Positions 7,714 through 14,869 of a stretch of 21,584 nucleotides of DNA are shown here, in pieces. The stretch comes from an uncultured Eubacteriales bacterium. Lineage in GTDB: Bacteria > Bacillota > Clostridia > Oscillospirales > QAMX01. The position numbers and the translations under genes were made by a program. The stretch covers positions 1 through 21,584 of the forward strand of contig CAJLFQ010000034.1 of assembly GCA_905205975.1 (NCBI GenBank). Direction: 5' to 3'. Position 1 is the stretch's first letter. Each line of letters opens with the position of its first letter. A model generated the notes under the pieces. The model worked only from the letters and a program-made list of their open reading frames with translations. It searched no databases and was not told the DNA's origin.

Positions 7714-8634
7714 ATGAAAAAACACAGAACCAGTCGCCGCAGCGAGCTTTGTCCGCTGGCGGTCATGCTGATCCTCATCACGCTGGCTGGATGTACCATA
7801 CGTCCGAGACCGGGTCCCGATTCCTCCAGCGCCCGTTCTCCTGCCAGCACCGTTCCGCCTGCGGAAAGCACAGCCCCCGCGACAGCCCCTTCAACCCCGT
7901 ACGATATGGATCTGCTGCGGGTGCAGGAGCAGATTCAGCAAAGCGGCTGTGTCGCCGGCGTTGCCTATCTCGGCTTTTTGGACGGCAGCCTGCCGCTGTC
8001 TGAGGTCGCTGTTTATCTGGAAGCCTCCGGCCTCATCGAGACGCACCCGCTTTTGCTGACCGACTCTCTCTTCGTCACCCCGGGCTATGAGCTGTATGTG
8101 ATTGTTCCTGCCACTGCGGCTGGAACGATCACCGTGCATCCAGCCGGTCTGAACGACCGCGGCGAATATACATATGATACGAACCAGACGCTTTACGAAG
8201 GACCGCCCGGCGAGCCCGTTGTCCTGCGGTGCAACTACAGCGATATTTTTTCCAACGTCGTAATCACCGCCACGGACGGCGGCGGAGCCATTCAGTTTTC
8301 TCCTTCCCTCTCATTGGAGGACGGTTCCGTGAATCTCGTTCCGGGCTTGTACGATTTCACCGTCTACGAAGAACAGCCCGGCGATGACGCGGTCGAGGCC
8401 GGCGACGCGCTACTGCGTCAGATTGATGAGGTTCAGACGGCGCTGAATCGCGGCATGCAGCTTGTATACACCGGTGATAAACAGCTGGTGGAAGGCAAGA
8501 CCTGTCTGCTCTATGCCGTCGGCACCGATCGGGACGGTCAGTTTGTCCGCGAGCAGATTTACGGCGTCTCCGGCGGTTATGTCTATGCCTACGACGCCCT
8601 GAACGATGTGTGGGTTGTTCTCGGTTTCGGATAA
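7714..8634 (+). CDS. Lipoprotein of unknown function
   Basis: A 306-residue exported lipoprotein. A lipobox (LAGC) follows a hydrophobic stretch at about residues 15-28, so the cysteine should be lipidated and the protein held on the outer face of the membrane. A Ser/Pro/Thr-rich linker follows to about residue 62. The rest is a globular part with two sections: one beta-rich, and a C-terminal one (LVYTGDKQLVEGKTCLLYAV, then QFVREQIYGVSGGYVYAYD) resembling domains seen in other Clostridial lipoproteins of unknown role. AGGAG lies nine bases before the ATG. It overlaps nothing and sits at the head of the envelope gene run, with the next gene's ribosome site overlapping its stop codon. Confidence 0.85.
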   Translation: MKKHRTSRRSELCPLAVMLILITLAGCTIRPRPGPDSSSARSPASTVPPAESTAPATAPSTPYDMDLLRVQEQIQQSGCVAGVAYLGFLDGSLPLSEVAVYLEASGLIETHPLLLTDSLFVTPGYELYVIVPATAAGTITVHPAGLNDRGEYTYDTNQTLYEGPPGEPVVLRCNYSDIFSNVVITATDGGGAIQFSPSLSLEDGSVNLVPGLYDFTVYEEQPGDDAVEAGDALLRQIDEVQTALNRGMQLVYTGDKQLVEGKTCLLYAVGTDRDGQFVREQIYGVSGGYVYAYDALNDVWVVLGFG

Positions 8635-8647
8635 GGAGGATGTACAG

Positions 8648-8920
8648 ATGTGCAAAGCGAAACACAGCAGCCACTTTTTCCTGTGCGCTTTCTTCGGCGT
8701 GCTGATCAACCTGACGGGGCTGCTTCCGGCCGCCCTGCTGCTGGCGCTGCATGCCTGGCGGGGCATATCGGCGTGGTGGGCCGCCGGCGCACTCGCCGCT
8801 TGGGTTTTGTACGTCATTCTGTGGTTGTGCTTCATCGGCTGGGCAGGCCGCTGCAGCTCCGCTGAGTGCGTGCCGAAGGAAAACAAAAACCCGTATTCCG
8901 CAGGGAAATACGGCGCATAA
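8648..8920 (+). CDS. Small two-helix membrane protein
   Basis: A 90-residue protein with two hydrophobic helices, roughly residues 9-34 and 43-65, and a polar tail ending NPYSAGKYGA. I do not recognise the family. The start at ATG 8648 is supported by AAGGAGGA at 8633-8640, which overlaps the stop of the lipoprotein gene, so the two are co-transcribed and probably translationally linked. It may be a membrane partner of the lipoprotein or of the SPFH protein that follows (inference). Confidence 0.75.
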   Translation: MCKAKHSSHFFLCAFFGVLINLTGLLPAALLLALHAWRGISAWWAAGALAAWVLYVILWLCFIGWAGRCSSAECVPKENKNPYSAGKYGA

Positions 8921-9012
8921 AACAGCAGCTGCCGGCGCATGCCGGCAAATTCCGCCATTCGATTCGCGTCTCTATTCACGTCGATTCAAATATTCGAAAA
9001 GGAGTTATCACT

Positions 9013-10425
9013 ATGGGACTTATCAAAGCAGGGATTGGAGCACTCGGCGGCACACTGGCTGACCAGTGGAAAGAGTATTTCTACTGTGAATCCATGCCGA
9101 AAGAAGTTCTGGCCACCAAGGGTCAGAAGCGGGTCAGCGGCCGTTCTTCCAACACCAAAGCAAGCGACAACATCATCTCCAACGGCTCCATCATTGCCGT
9201 TGCAGACGGCCAGTGCATGATGATCGTCGAGCAGGGGAAAGTCGTTGAAGTCTGCGCAGAGCCCGGCGAATTCGTTTACGACACGTCTACAGAACCCTCC
9301 ATTTTCGCCGGCAAACTCGGCGAAAGCATCAAGCAGACCTTCAAAACAATCGGCAAGCGTTTTACGTTCGGCGGCGATACCGCAAAGGATCAGCGCGTTT
9401 ACTATTTCAACACCAAAGAGCTGATCGACAACAAGTTCGGCACGCCGAACCCGATTCCTTTCCGGGTGGTAGATTCCAGAATCGGTCTGGACGTTGATGT
9501 TTCGCTGCGCTGCTCCGGCGTTTACTCGTACAAAATCGCCGACCCGCTGCTTTTCTATACGAATGTGTGCGGCAACGTCAGCGAAGATTATACGCGCGAC
9601 CAGATGGACAGCCAGCTGAAAACAGAATTTATCAGCGCGCTGCAGCCCGCATTTGCGAAATTGTCCGCGATGGAGCTGCGCCCGAACCAGATCATTGCAC
9701 ACAATACCGATCTGGAAGAAGCCATGAACAACGTGCTGTCCGCCAAGTGGAATGAGCTGCGCGGTCTGCAGGTCGTCAGCATTGCGCTCGGCTCGGTCAC
9801 GCTCCCCGACGAAGACGCGGAGATGATCAAGCAGGTTCAGCGCTCTGCGGTTATGCGCGATCCGACCATGGCGGCAGCCACGCTGGTTGGCGCGCAGGCG
9901 GATGCCATGAAAGCGGCTGCCTCCAACGAAGCAGGCGCCATGACCGGCTTTATGGGCATGGGCATGGCGATGAACGCCGGCGGCGGCATGAACACGCAGA
10001 ATCTGTATGCCATGGGTCAGCAGCAGCAGCAACAGCAGCAACAGCAGCAAGCGGCTCCTCCGGCGGACAGCTGGCAGTGTGCCTGCGGTTCGACCGTTTC
10101 CGGCAATTTCTGCCCGAACTGCGGCGGCAAAAAGCCGGCGCCCCAGCCTGCGGCAGGCGCATGGAAATGCAGCTGCGGCGCAACGCCGACCGGCAACTTC
10201 TGCCCCGAATGCGGTTCGAAGAAGCCCGCGGATGCGGACGGCTGGACCTGCTCCTGCGGGACGGTCAATCAGGGCCGCTTCTGCCAGAACTGCGGCGCAA
10301 AGAAGCCGGAGGGCGTCCCGCAGTACCGCTGCGATAAGTGCGGCTGGAAACCGGAAGATCCGAAGAACCCGCCGAGGTTCTGCCCGGAATGCGGCGACCC
10401 CTTTGACGATAACGACCGTCAGTAA
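9013..10425 (+). CDS. SPFH-domain protein with C-terminal zinc ribbons (YdjI type)
   Basis: A 470-residue protein whose first 290 residues belong to the SPFH group often annotated as 'virion core protein'; YdjI of Bacillus subtilis is the reference member. YdjI joins PspA at the membrane during envelope stress (established knowledge). Diagnostic stretches are DQWKEYFYCESMP, NGSIIAVADGQCMMIVEQGKVVE and PIPFRVVD. A Gly/Met-rich stretch precedes an 11-residue glutamine run at 336-346. Four zinc ribbons follow, from about 353 to 465: three of the form W-C-CG-G-FC-CG-KKP and a last one with CDKCGW and FCPECG. The ATG at 9013 has AAAAGGAG nine bases upstream. B. subtilis YdjI has a simpler tail, so the four ribbons are an expansion. 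There is no signal peptide or clear membrane helix, hence a peripheral cytoplasmic position. Confidence 0.88.
   Translation: MGLIKAGIGALGGTLADQWKEYFYCESMPKEVLATKGQKRVSGRSSNTKASDNIISNGSIIAVADGQCMMIVEQGKVVEVCAEPGEFVYDTSTEPSIFAGKLGESIKQTFKTIGKRFTFGGDTAKDQRVYYFNTKELIDNKFGTPNPIPFRVVDSRIGLDVDVSLRCSGVYSYKIADPLLFYTNVCGNVSEDYTRDQMDSQLKTEFISALQPAFAKLSAMELRPNQIIAHNTDLEEAMNNVLSAKWNELRGLQVVSIALGSVTLPDEDAEMIKQVQRSAVMRDPTMAAATLVGAQADAMKAAASNEAGAMTGFMGMGMAMNAGGGMNTQNLYAMGQQQQQQQQQQQAAPPADSWQCACGSTVSGNFCPNCGGKKPAPQPAAGAWKCSCGATPTGNFCPECGSKKPADADGWTCSCGTVNQGRFCQNCGAKKPEGVPQYRCDKCGWKPEDPKNPPRFCPECGDPFDDNDRQ
10018..10050 (+). repeat. CAG/CAA trinucleotide run (11 Gln codons)
   Basis: Eleven consecutive glutamine codons, CAG interrupted by CAA at three places, lie in the linker between the SPFH domain and the zinc ribbons. 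Slippage here would keep the frame and only change linker length. Confidence 0.85.
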
Positions 10426-10440
10426 AAACCGATAAACGTT

Positions 10441-10959
10441 TTGATTCTGCTTCCGTTTCTGATCCTGACCGCCGCCGCGGGCGCGCTGCTCTGCCGGCGC
10501 TTTGCCGCAGGGCGAGGCTCTGGGCGGAGGCGTCCGCCGCCTGAAGCCGAGCTGCTGCTCGACAGTCTGGACTGGACTCAAAACGTTATGAACGAATACG
10601 AATGCTTCAGCTTTCACCTGCGCCGAAACGGATCCTGCTGTTTGCTCTCCGGCTGGTATTTTGAGCCGGAGAGCGATCAGCAGATTGAGCGGCAGTATGT
10701 GCCGCTGACAGATGCGCAGCGGCAGCAGCTTGAGCAGCGTCTCCGCAGCGGCACGTTCCTCCCTTATGCGGAACGGCCTCCCGACGAGTCCGTATGCGAT
10801 GAGGCGGTCAGCCGGCTCTGTGTCCGCTGGCGGATGCCGGACGGAACGCTGCTGTTGAACCAGTGGCGCGGCGGAAATCAGCACGCCCTGTCCCGGCTCC
10901 TGAAATCGTTTCTCCAGCCGGACAGCCGGAGCGGAAGCGGCGCCGAGGAAAGCGTCTGA
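10441..10959 (+). CDS. Membrane-anchored protein with unrecognised domain (single copy)
   Basis: A 172-residue protein. The N-terminal hydrophobic segment (about 2-20) is followed by an Arg-rich stretch, suggesting a single membrane anchor with a cytoplasmic remainder. Residues 55-160 form a domain I do not recognise: SFHLRRNG, then YVPLTDAQRQQLEQRL, then a proline-rich loop, CDEAVSRL and MPDGTLLL. The same pattern occurs twice in the gene at 11874-12782, so this is a real, conserved local domain family. The start TTG 10441 is uncertain: the upstream bases are A-rich without a good ribosome site, and the preceding stop is only 15 bases away, so coupling with the SPFH gene is likely. Function unknown. 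Confidence 0.65.
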   Translation: MILLPFLILTAAAGALLCRRFAAGRGSGRRRPPPEAELLLDSLDWTQNVMNEYECFSFHLRRNGSCCLLSGWYFEPESDQQIERQYVPLTDAQRQQLEQRLRSGTFLPYAERPPDESVCDEAVSRLCVRWRMPDGTLLLNQWRGGNQHALSRLLKSFLQPDSRSGSGAEESV

Positions 10960-11014
10960 TGCCATCCCGGAAACACCCTGCTGCGCCTGCAGCGCTTGAA
11001 AGGAGGCGCCCGCC

Positions 11015-11470
11015 ATGGGCCATTCGGAACGAAACCGCTGCGATTTCTGCGGAAAAGAGCTTGTGCTTTCCGAAGCGCGTCCGCTGGGAAGCGGAATTCT
11101 GTGCCCGGATTGCGCAGGCAGGCTCTCGCCGTTTCTTGACGAGGCGCGGATTGCGACGGCGTCAGACATCCGGCGCCACCTCGCCTGCCGCGCCGAAAAT
11201 GAAGCGCTGCTTGCCCTGTTTCTCCCGTCCCTCTCCTTTGCCGGAGACAAAACGGTCTATATCGACCCGATCAGCGAGCGGTTCATTGTGACGCCGCACG
11301 CGGATTGGCGCGTGATGAACCCTGACCTGTTCACCTTTTCGCAGGTTCTGCGGGTGACGACGGACGTCCGGACGTCCGGACGTGCGGACAGGAGCGCTCC
11401 CGCTCGGAGAGCGGCGGTCAAACAAGCGGTTCGACGCGCAGCTCCTGCTGCGAATACGCTTTCCTTGTGA
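11015..11470 (+). CDS. DUF4428 zinc-binding protein, N-terminal part (frameshifted)
   Basis: The first 151 codons of what should be a single gene running to 11895. The N-terminal zinc knuckle uses Cys9, Cys12, Cys30 and Cys33, as in DUF4428 proteins, followed by the typical DIRRHLACR and YIDPISERFIVT stretches and FSQV around residue 111. After that the reading frame no longer resembles the family and becomes Arg/Ala-rich before stopping at 11470. The family continuation (CEYAFLVTIDLDSPW) is found in the next frame. The switch falls at an 8-bp tandem repeat at 11361-11383. AAAGGAGG lies eight bases before the ATG. The present form is probably a truncated, non-functional or OFF version; an assembly error is the other explanation. 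Confidence 0.75.
   Translation: MGHSERNRCDFCGKELVLSEARPLGSGILCPDCAGRLSPFLDEARIATASDIRRHLACRAENEALLALFLPSLSFAGDKTVYIDPISERFIVTPHADWRVMNPDLFTFSQVLRVTTDVRTSGRADRSAPARRAAVKQAVRRAAPAANTLSL
11361..11383 (+). repeat. 8-bp tandem repeat CGGACGTC x2.9 inside the DUF4428 gene
   Basis: CGGACGTC occupies 11361-11368 and 11369-11376, followed by CGGACGT at 11377-11383. The unit contains the palindrome GGACGTCC. Because eight is not a multiple of three, a change in copy number shifts the frame. Removing one unit joins the frame starting at 11015 to the one ending at 11895 without any stop codon, by direct reading of the codons. Confidence 0.85.
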
Positions 11471-11895
11471 CCATTGACCTGGATTCCCCGTGGGTCAGCA
11501 CGATTGCGCTGGAGCTCAGCGCCGGGAACCGCCCGACAGCCCTCTCCAGCAGCCTTGCCCTTGCGTATGACGGACAGATGCATATGCTTGCGGACATTCT
11601 GATGCGCCGCGACGACCGGTTTCGCGTTTGGGACCGCAACGGCGGCGGGATGCAGCGGATTGATTCCGCCGCAAAGCGTCCGCCGAAACCCGCGCCGGCC
11701 CCGCAGCCGAGCGGTGCTCAGTCATGGATCTGCCCCGCCTGCGGTTCGAAGAGCCGCAGCAAAAAATTCTGCGAGCAGTGCGGGGCGCTCAGGCCCGCCC
11801 GTCAGCCGGTGCGCTGCGCCTCCTGCGGCTGGGAACCGAAGGATCCGGCGAAGCCGCCGAAATTCTGTCCCTCATGCGGGACGCGTTTTCTCTGA
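11467..11895 (+). CDS. DUF4428 protein, C-terminal part with zinc ribbons (out of frame)
   Basis: The rest of the split DUF4428 gene. The frame is open well upstream of the GTG at 11467, back through 11341, and the residues CEYAFLVTID just before and across that GTG match the family core, so the GTG is not the natural start. As displayed, 142 residues contain the end of the DUF4428 core, a Pro/Ala linker, a zinc ribbon (CPACGSKSRSKKFCEQCGA) and a last ribbon (CASCGWEPKDPAKPPKFCPSCG). The last ribbon closely matches the end of the SPFH protein (CDKCGWKPEDPKNPPRFCPECG), suggesting the two proteins share a partner or were fused to the same module. Restored, the full protein would have about 290 residues. 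Confidence 0.7.
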   Translation: MTIDLDSPWVSTIALELSAGNRPTALSSSLALAYDGQMHMLADILMRRDDRFRVWDRNGGGMQRIDSAAKRPPKPAPAPQPSGAQSWICPACGSKSRSKKFCEQCGALRPARQPVRCASCGWEPKDPAKPPKFCPSCGTRFL

Positions 11896-12782
11896 CTGAA
11901 TCCCTCAAAACGATAAAAACGACTGGCAAGGTGGTGTTGACCGTGTCTGCCTGCGCTCTGTTCTCCGGGCTTTTCGGCGGCACCCCGGCTGCCAATCACG
12001 AGATCGTTTCGTTTCATACCGCATCCTCCGGCATGGCGCGCGCACCGACGTATTCCTTCGCGCTGCAAAAGCGCAGCGAGGTCTGGCTCTTCTCCGCAAG
12101 CTGCTTCGTGTCGGGTCAGCAGGCGCATTACACGTCGTTCAGTTTGTTTCCAATTCCGGCTGAAGAGGCGGAGGCATTTCTGGCGCTCCTCCGCAGCGAG
12201 GGCGAGATCAGCCGGCTGCGCCGGCGGTGCCGGCTGAACCGCTTCATGCACGCGTCCGACGCGCCGATGCACAGCACCGGCATAACCTTCCGGAACGGGA
12301 AATGCATTGAGAAGGCGGCTGCCGTCGGCGAGCGGGCGCGCGGATTCCTCCATGCGCTCGCCGGCAGGCATTGCGGGAATGCCGAGCGTCTGGAAATTAA
12401 AGAGATCTTTTTCTGCAGAAGCTGCATGGATCATTCCGCTTCTTTTTCGTTTGATCTCGAAAAGGATGACTGCGGCGTGTGGCATTTCTCGTTCGACTGC
12501 ACGCTCGGCTGCGACCTCGCCCACACGGAAGTGAGCGGACAGCCGATCTGCGCAGGCGATGCGGAAGAAATCCTCCGCATTGTCCGGGAGGAGCAGCTCG
12601 TTTCCCGGGTCATGCAGTACACGGAGCCGCCGGACGATGGCATTTCTGTCCTGGATGAAACCACTTACCGCACGTCGTTTGCCTTTTCGGACGGCCGTTC
12701 GTTCACCGCTCCGATCGATGCAGGCGGCGCGCTGTCCGGCGCGTTCCGAACGCTTGCAGAGGCGAAACACCATCCGCGATAG
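11874..12782 (+). CDS. Protein with two copies of an unrecognised domain
   Basis: A hydrophobic segment (VVLTVSACALFSGLFGG) after a Lys-rich stretch suggests a membrane anchor or export signal. Two tandem copies of a domain of about 100 residues follow. The first runs from TYSFALQ through EEAEAFLALLR to ITFRNGK, the second from SFSFDLE through GDAEEILRIVR to FAFSDGR. Both match the domain in the gene at 10441-10959. No known fold or active site is evident. The start is uncertain: ATG 11874 gives 302 residues with a proper basic start but no ribosome site and overlaps the DUF4428 tail by 22 bases; GTG 11931 or GTG 11943 (AAGG upstream) would give about 280. The stop is at 12780. Confidence 0.7.
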   Translation: MRDAFSLTESLKTIKTTGKVVLTVSACALFSGLFGGTPAANHEIVSFHTASSGMARAPTYSFALQKRSEVWLFSASCFVSGQQAHYTSFSLFPIPAEEAEAFLALLRSEGEISRLRRRCRLNRFMHASDAPMHSTGITFRNGKCIEKAAAVGERARGFLHALAGRHCGNAERLEIKEIFFCRSCMDHSASFSFDLEKDDCGVWHFSFDCTLGCDLAHTEVSGQPICAGDAEEILRIVREEQLVSRVMQYTEPPDDGISVLDETTYRTSFAFSDGRSFTAPIDAGGALSGAFRTLAEAKHHPR

Positions 12783-12895
12783 TCCGGCGCTGTCGGCACA
12801 GGAAAAGGAGACGCAGCCCGGCGAACACGCGTGCCGTCTGCTGCGCCTGCAGCGTTTGACAAATCGTTGAACGCCTGCGTTCCTTTGCGTTTTTT

Positions 12896-12904
12896 TGATA
12901 TTAT
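12896..12904 (+). promoter_or_regulatory. Extended -10 promoter before the YdjG-type gene
   Basis: TGATATTAT gives an extended -10 (TG, one base, TATTAT at 12899-12904) in an otherwise unusual T-rich stretch (12881-12904). No good -35 sits 17 bases upstream, which is normal for extended -10 promoters. The transcript start would be close to 12911, leaving a very short leader before the ATG at 12924, so the AAAGG site (12910-12914) would be at its extreme 5' end. This makes the call tentative. Confidence 0.4.
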
Positions 12905-12923
12905 TTGAGAAAGGTTGGATTCG

Positions 12924-14018
12924 ATGCAAAACTTGCAGGAGTATAAGTGCCCCTGCTGCGGCGGTGCGATTGCCTTTGACAGCACGCTTCAAAAGCTGAA
13001 GTGTCCGTACTGCGACACGGAGTTTGAGATGGAAGCGCTCCGGGGCTATGACGCTGAGCTGCAGGGGGAACAGGCCGATCACATGGAATGGGAGAAATCG
13101 GCGGGCGGCGTCTGGGAGGAGGGCGAGACGGAGGGCATGCGCTCTTACGTGTGCCGGTCCTGCGGGGGCGAGATCGTCGGCGACGCGAACACCGCGGCGA
13201 CATCCTGTCCCTTCTGCGGCAACCCCGTCGTGATGATGGGACAGTTCTCCGGTGCGCTGAAGCCGGATCTTGTGATTCCGTTCAAGCTGGATAAGGCGGC
13301 TGCAAAAGCAGGGCTGATGAAGCACCTGTCCGGCAAACGCCTCTTGCCGAAGATCTTCAAGGATCAGAATCACATTGACGAGATCAAGGGGGTCTATGTC
13401 CCGTTCTGGCTCTTCGACACCGATGTGGACGCGAACGTGCGCTATCGCGCCACCAAAATCCGCACCTGGAGCGATCGGGACTACAATTATACCGAAACCA
13501 GCCACTATATGGTGCATCGTGCCGGCGCCGTCGGCTTTGAGCACGTCCCGGTGGACGGTTCTTCCAAAATGCCGGACGATCTGATGGAATCCATCGAGCC
13601 GTATGACTTCTCCGATGCGGTCAGCTTTCAGACGGCTTACCTGGCCGGATATCTCGCAGATAAGTACGATTTATCCGCAGACGACAGCATTGACCGCGCC
13701 AATGAACGCGTCAAGCGCTCTACGGAGGACGTGTTTGCCGAGACGGTGCAGGGCTATGCCACGGTCGCTACAGAAAACTGCAGCGTGCAGCTGCACGGGG
13801 GCAAGGTTCAGTATGCGCTCTATCCGGTATGGCTGCTGAATACCACATGGAACGGAAACAAATACACCTTTGCCATGAACGGACAGACCGGGAAGTTTGT
13901 CGGCAACCTGCCGGTTGACAAGGCTGCGGCATCCCGCTGGACGCTTCTGCTGTCAGCGGTGTTCAGCGCCGTCACCTACGGCGCTGTGTGGCTGCTGCAC
14001 CTGGCTGGGCTGTTTTAA
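12924..14018 (+). CDS. TFIIB-type zinc-ribbon membrane protein (YdjG type)
   Basis: A 364-residue protein resembling B. subtilis YdjG, which with YdjH anchors PspA and YdjI at the membrane (established knowledge). Zinc ribbon 1 uses Cys9, Cys12, Cys27 and Cys30. Ribbon 2 lies at about 74-100 (CRSCGG and CPFCGNP). A conserved core follows with VIPFKLDK, KGVYVPFWLFDTDVDANVRY, a tyrosine-rich beta section, and YALYPVWLLNTTWNGNKYTFAMNGQTGK. A single C-terminal membrane helix (about 340-362) ends in LAGLF. The start ATG 12924 has GAAAGG nine bases upstream; an in-frame TTG at 12915 is less likely. The TPM-domain gene follows 15 bases later, the same G-H order as in B. subtilis. Confidence 0.87.
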   Translation: MQNLQEYKCPCCGGAIAFDSTLQKLKCPYCDTEFEMEALRGYDAELQGEQADHMEWEKSAGGVWEEGETEGMRSYVCRSCGGEIVGDANTAATSCPFCGNPVVMMGQFSGALKPDLVIPFKLDKAAAKAGLMKHLSGKRLLPKIFKDQNHIDEIKGVYVPFWLFDTDVDANVRYRATKIRTWSDRDYNYTETSHYMVHRAGAVGFEHVPVDGSSKMPDDLMESIEPYDFSDAVSFQTAYLAGYLADKYDLSADDSIDRANERVKRSTEDVFAETVQGYATVATENCSVQLHGGKVQYALYPVWLLNTTWNGNKYTFAMNGQTGKFVGNLPVDKAAASRWTLLLSAVFSAVTYGAVWLLHLAGLF

Positions 14019-14033
14019 AGGGAGGAAGACAGA

Positions 14034-14855
14034 ATGAAAAAGAAAATTCGGCTGATTCTGTTTGCCCTTGTCCTTTGTTTCTGCATGACAGTCCCCGCGT
14101 TTGCGGCGCAGACAGATGGTTTTGCAAATGAATACGAACGCGTCCAGGATCTGGCGAAGCTGCTCTCCGAACGCGAAGAAGCGGCGCTCACGCAGAAGCT
14201 GGATGAACTCAGCGAGCGTCAGAAAATGGACGTCGTCGTTTTGACGACGAAGACGCTGTCCGGGAAGTCGCCCCGCGACTATGCAGACGATGTCTATGAT
14301 TACTGCAACTACGGCTATGGCGCGAAGAAGAGCGGCCTGCTGCTGCTGATCAGCATGGAAGACAACGACTGGTGGATCTCTACCTGCGGCGACGCGATCA
14401 GGACCTTTACAGACGCTGGAATCAGCTATATCGGCAAAAAGCTGACGCCTGATTTGTCCGACGGCAAATTTGCCGATGCTTTTGACAAATTCGCCGATCT
14501 TTGCGATGATTTTATCACGCAGGCGGCAACCGGCGCACCCTATGACAACGGCAACCTGCCCAAAGAGCCGCTCAGCCTGGTCTGGATCCCGATTTCTCTG
14601 ATCCTCGGCATCATCATGGCGTGCGCAAGGGTCAAGAAAATGAAGGAAAAACTGAGGACGGTTCGCTTCCAGGCTGCGGCCGGCAGTTATCAGAAGGAAA
14701 ACAGCCTGAATGTCACGGAGAGCCAAGATCTCTTCCTGTATCACACCGTCACGCGCACCGCAAGGGAAAAAAGCAAGAGTTCCGACAGCGGCGGAAGCAG
14801 CACCCACTCCTCCTCGTCCGGAACGACCCACGGCGGCGGCGGCGGAAAGTTTTAA
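14034..14855 (+). CDS. TPM-domain membrane protein (YdjH/YgcG type)
   Basis: A 273-residue protein with a signal peptide (about 1-24, ending PAFA-AQ). The TPM domain follows at about 30-165: LLSEREEAALTQKLDELSERQKMD, then a conserved VVLTTKTL, DYADDVYDY, GLLLLIS and a TCGDA segment. One membrane helix lies near 181-202. The cytoplasmic tail is Ser/Gly-rich and ends GGGGGKF, as in many members of this family. TPM domains sit outside the membrane. Some family members have phosphatase activity, others are structural, and I cannot say which applies here. GGGAGG lies nine bases before the ATG. Pairing with the YdjG-type gene points to a joint membrane complex. Confidence 0.88.
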   Translation: MKKKIRLILFALVLCFCMTVPAFAAQTDGFANEYERVQDLAKLLSEREEAALTQKLDELSERQKMDVVVLTTKTLSGKSPRDYADDVYDYCNYGYGAKKSGLLLLISMEDNDWWISTCGDAIRTFTDAGISYIGKKLTPDLSDGKFADAFDKFADLCDDFITQAATGAPYDNGNLPKEPLSLVWIPISLILGIIMACARVKKMKEKLRTVRFQAAAGSYQKENSLNVTESQDLFLYHTVTRTAREKSKSSDSGGSSTHSSSSGTTHGGGGGKF

Positions 14856-14869
14856 GGAGAACAATGACC

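Noticed and set aside
8986..11250. Very long minus-strand open frame (754 codons)
   Set aside because: It is antisense to the SPFH, 10441 and DUF4428 genes, which have real domains and ribosome sites. Its Arg/His/Ala-rich product has no recognisable motif. Long antisense frames are common in GC-biased coding DNA.
12856..12861. TTGACA as -35 box for the YdjG-type gene
   Set aside because: No -10 box lies at 16-18 bases; the nearest TATTAT is 37 bases away, so only an extended -10 is proposed.
11802..13544. Minus-strand open frame of 580 codons
   Set aside because: Antisense shadow of the 11874 gene and the YdjG-type gene; no domain, no ribosome site.
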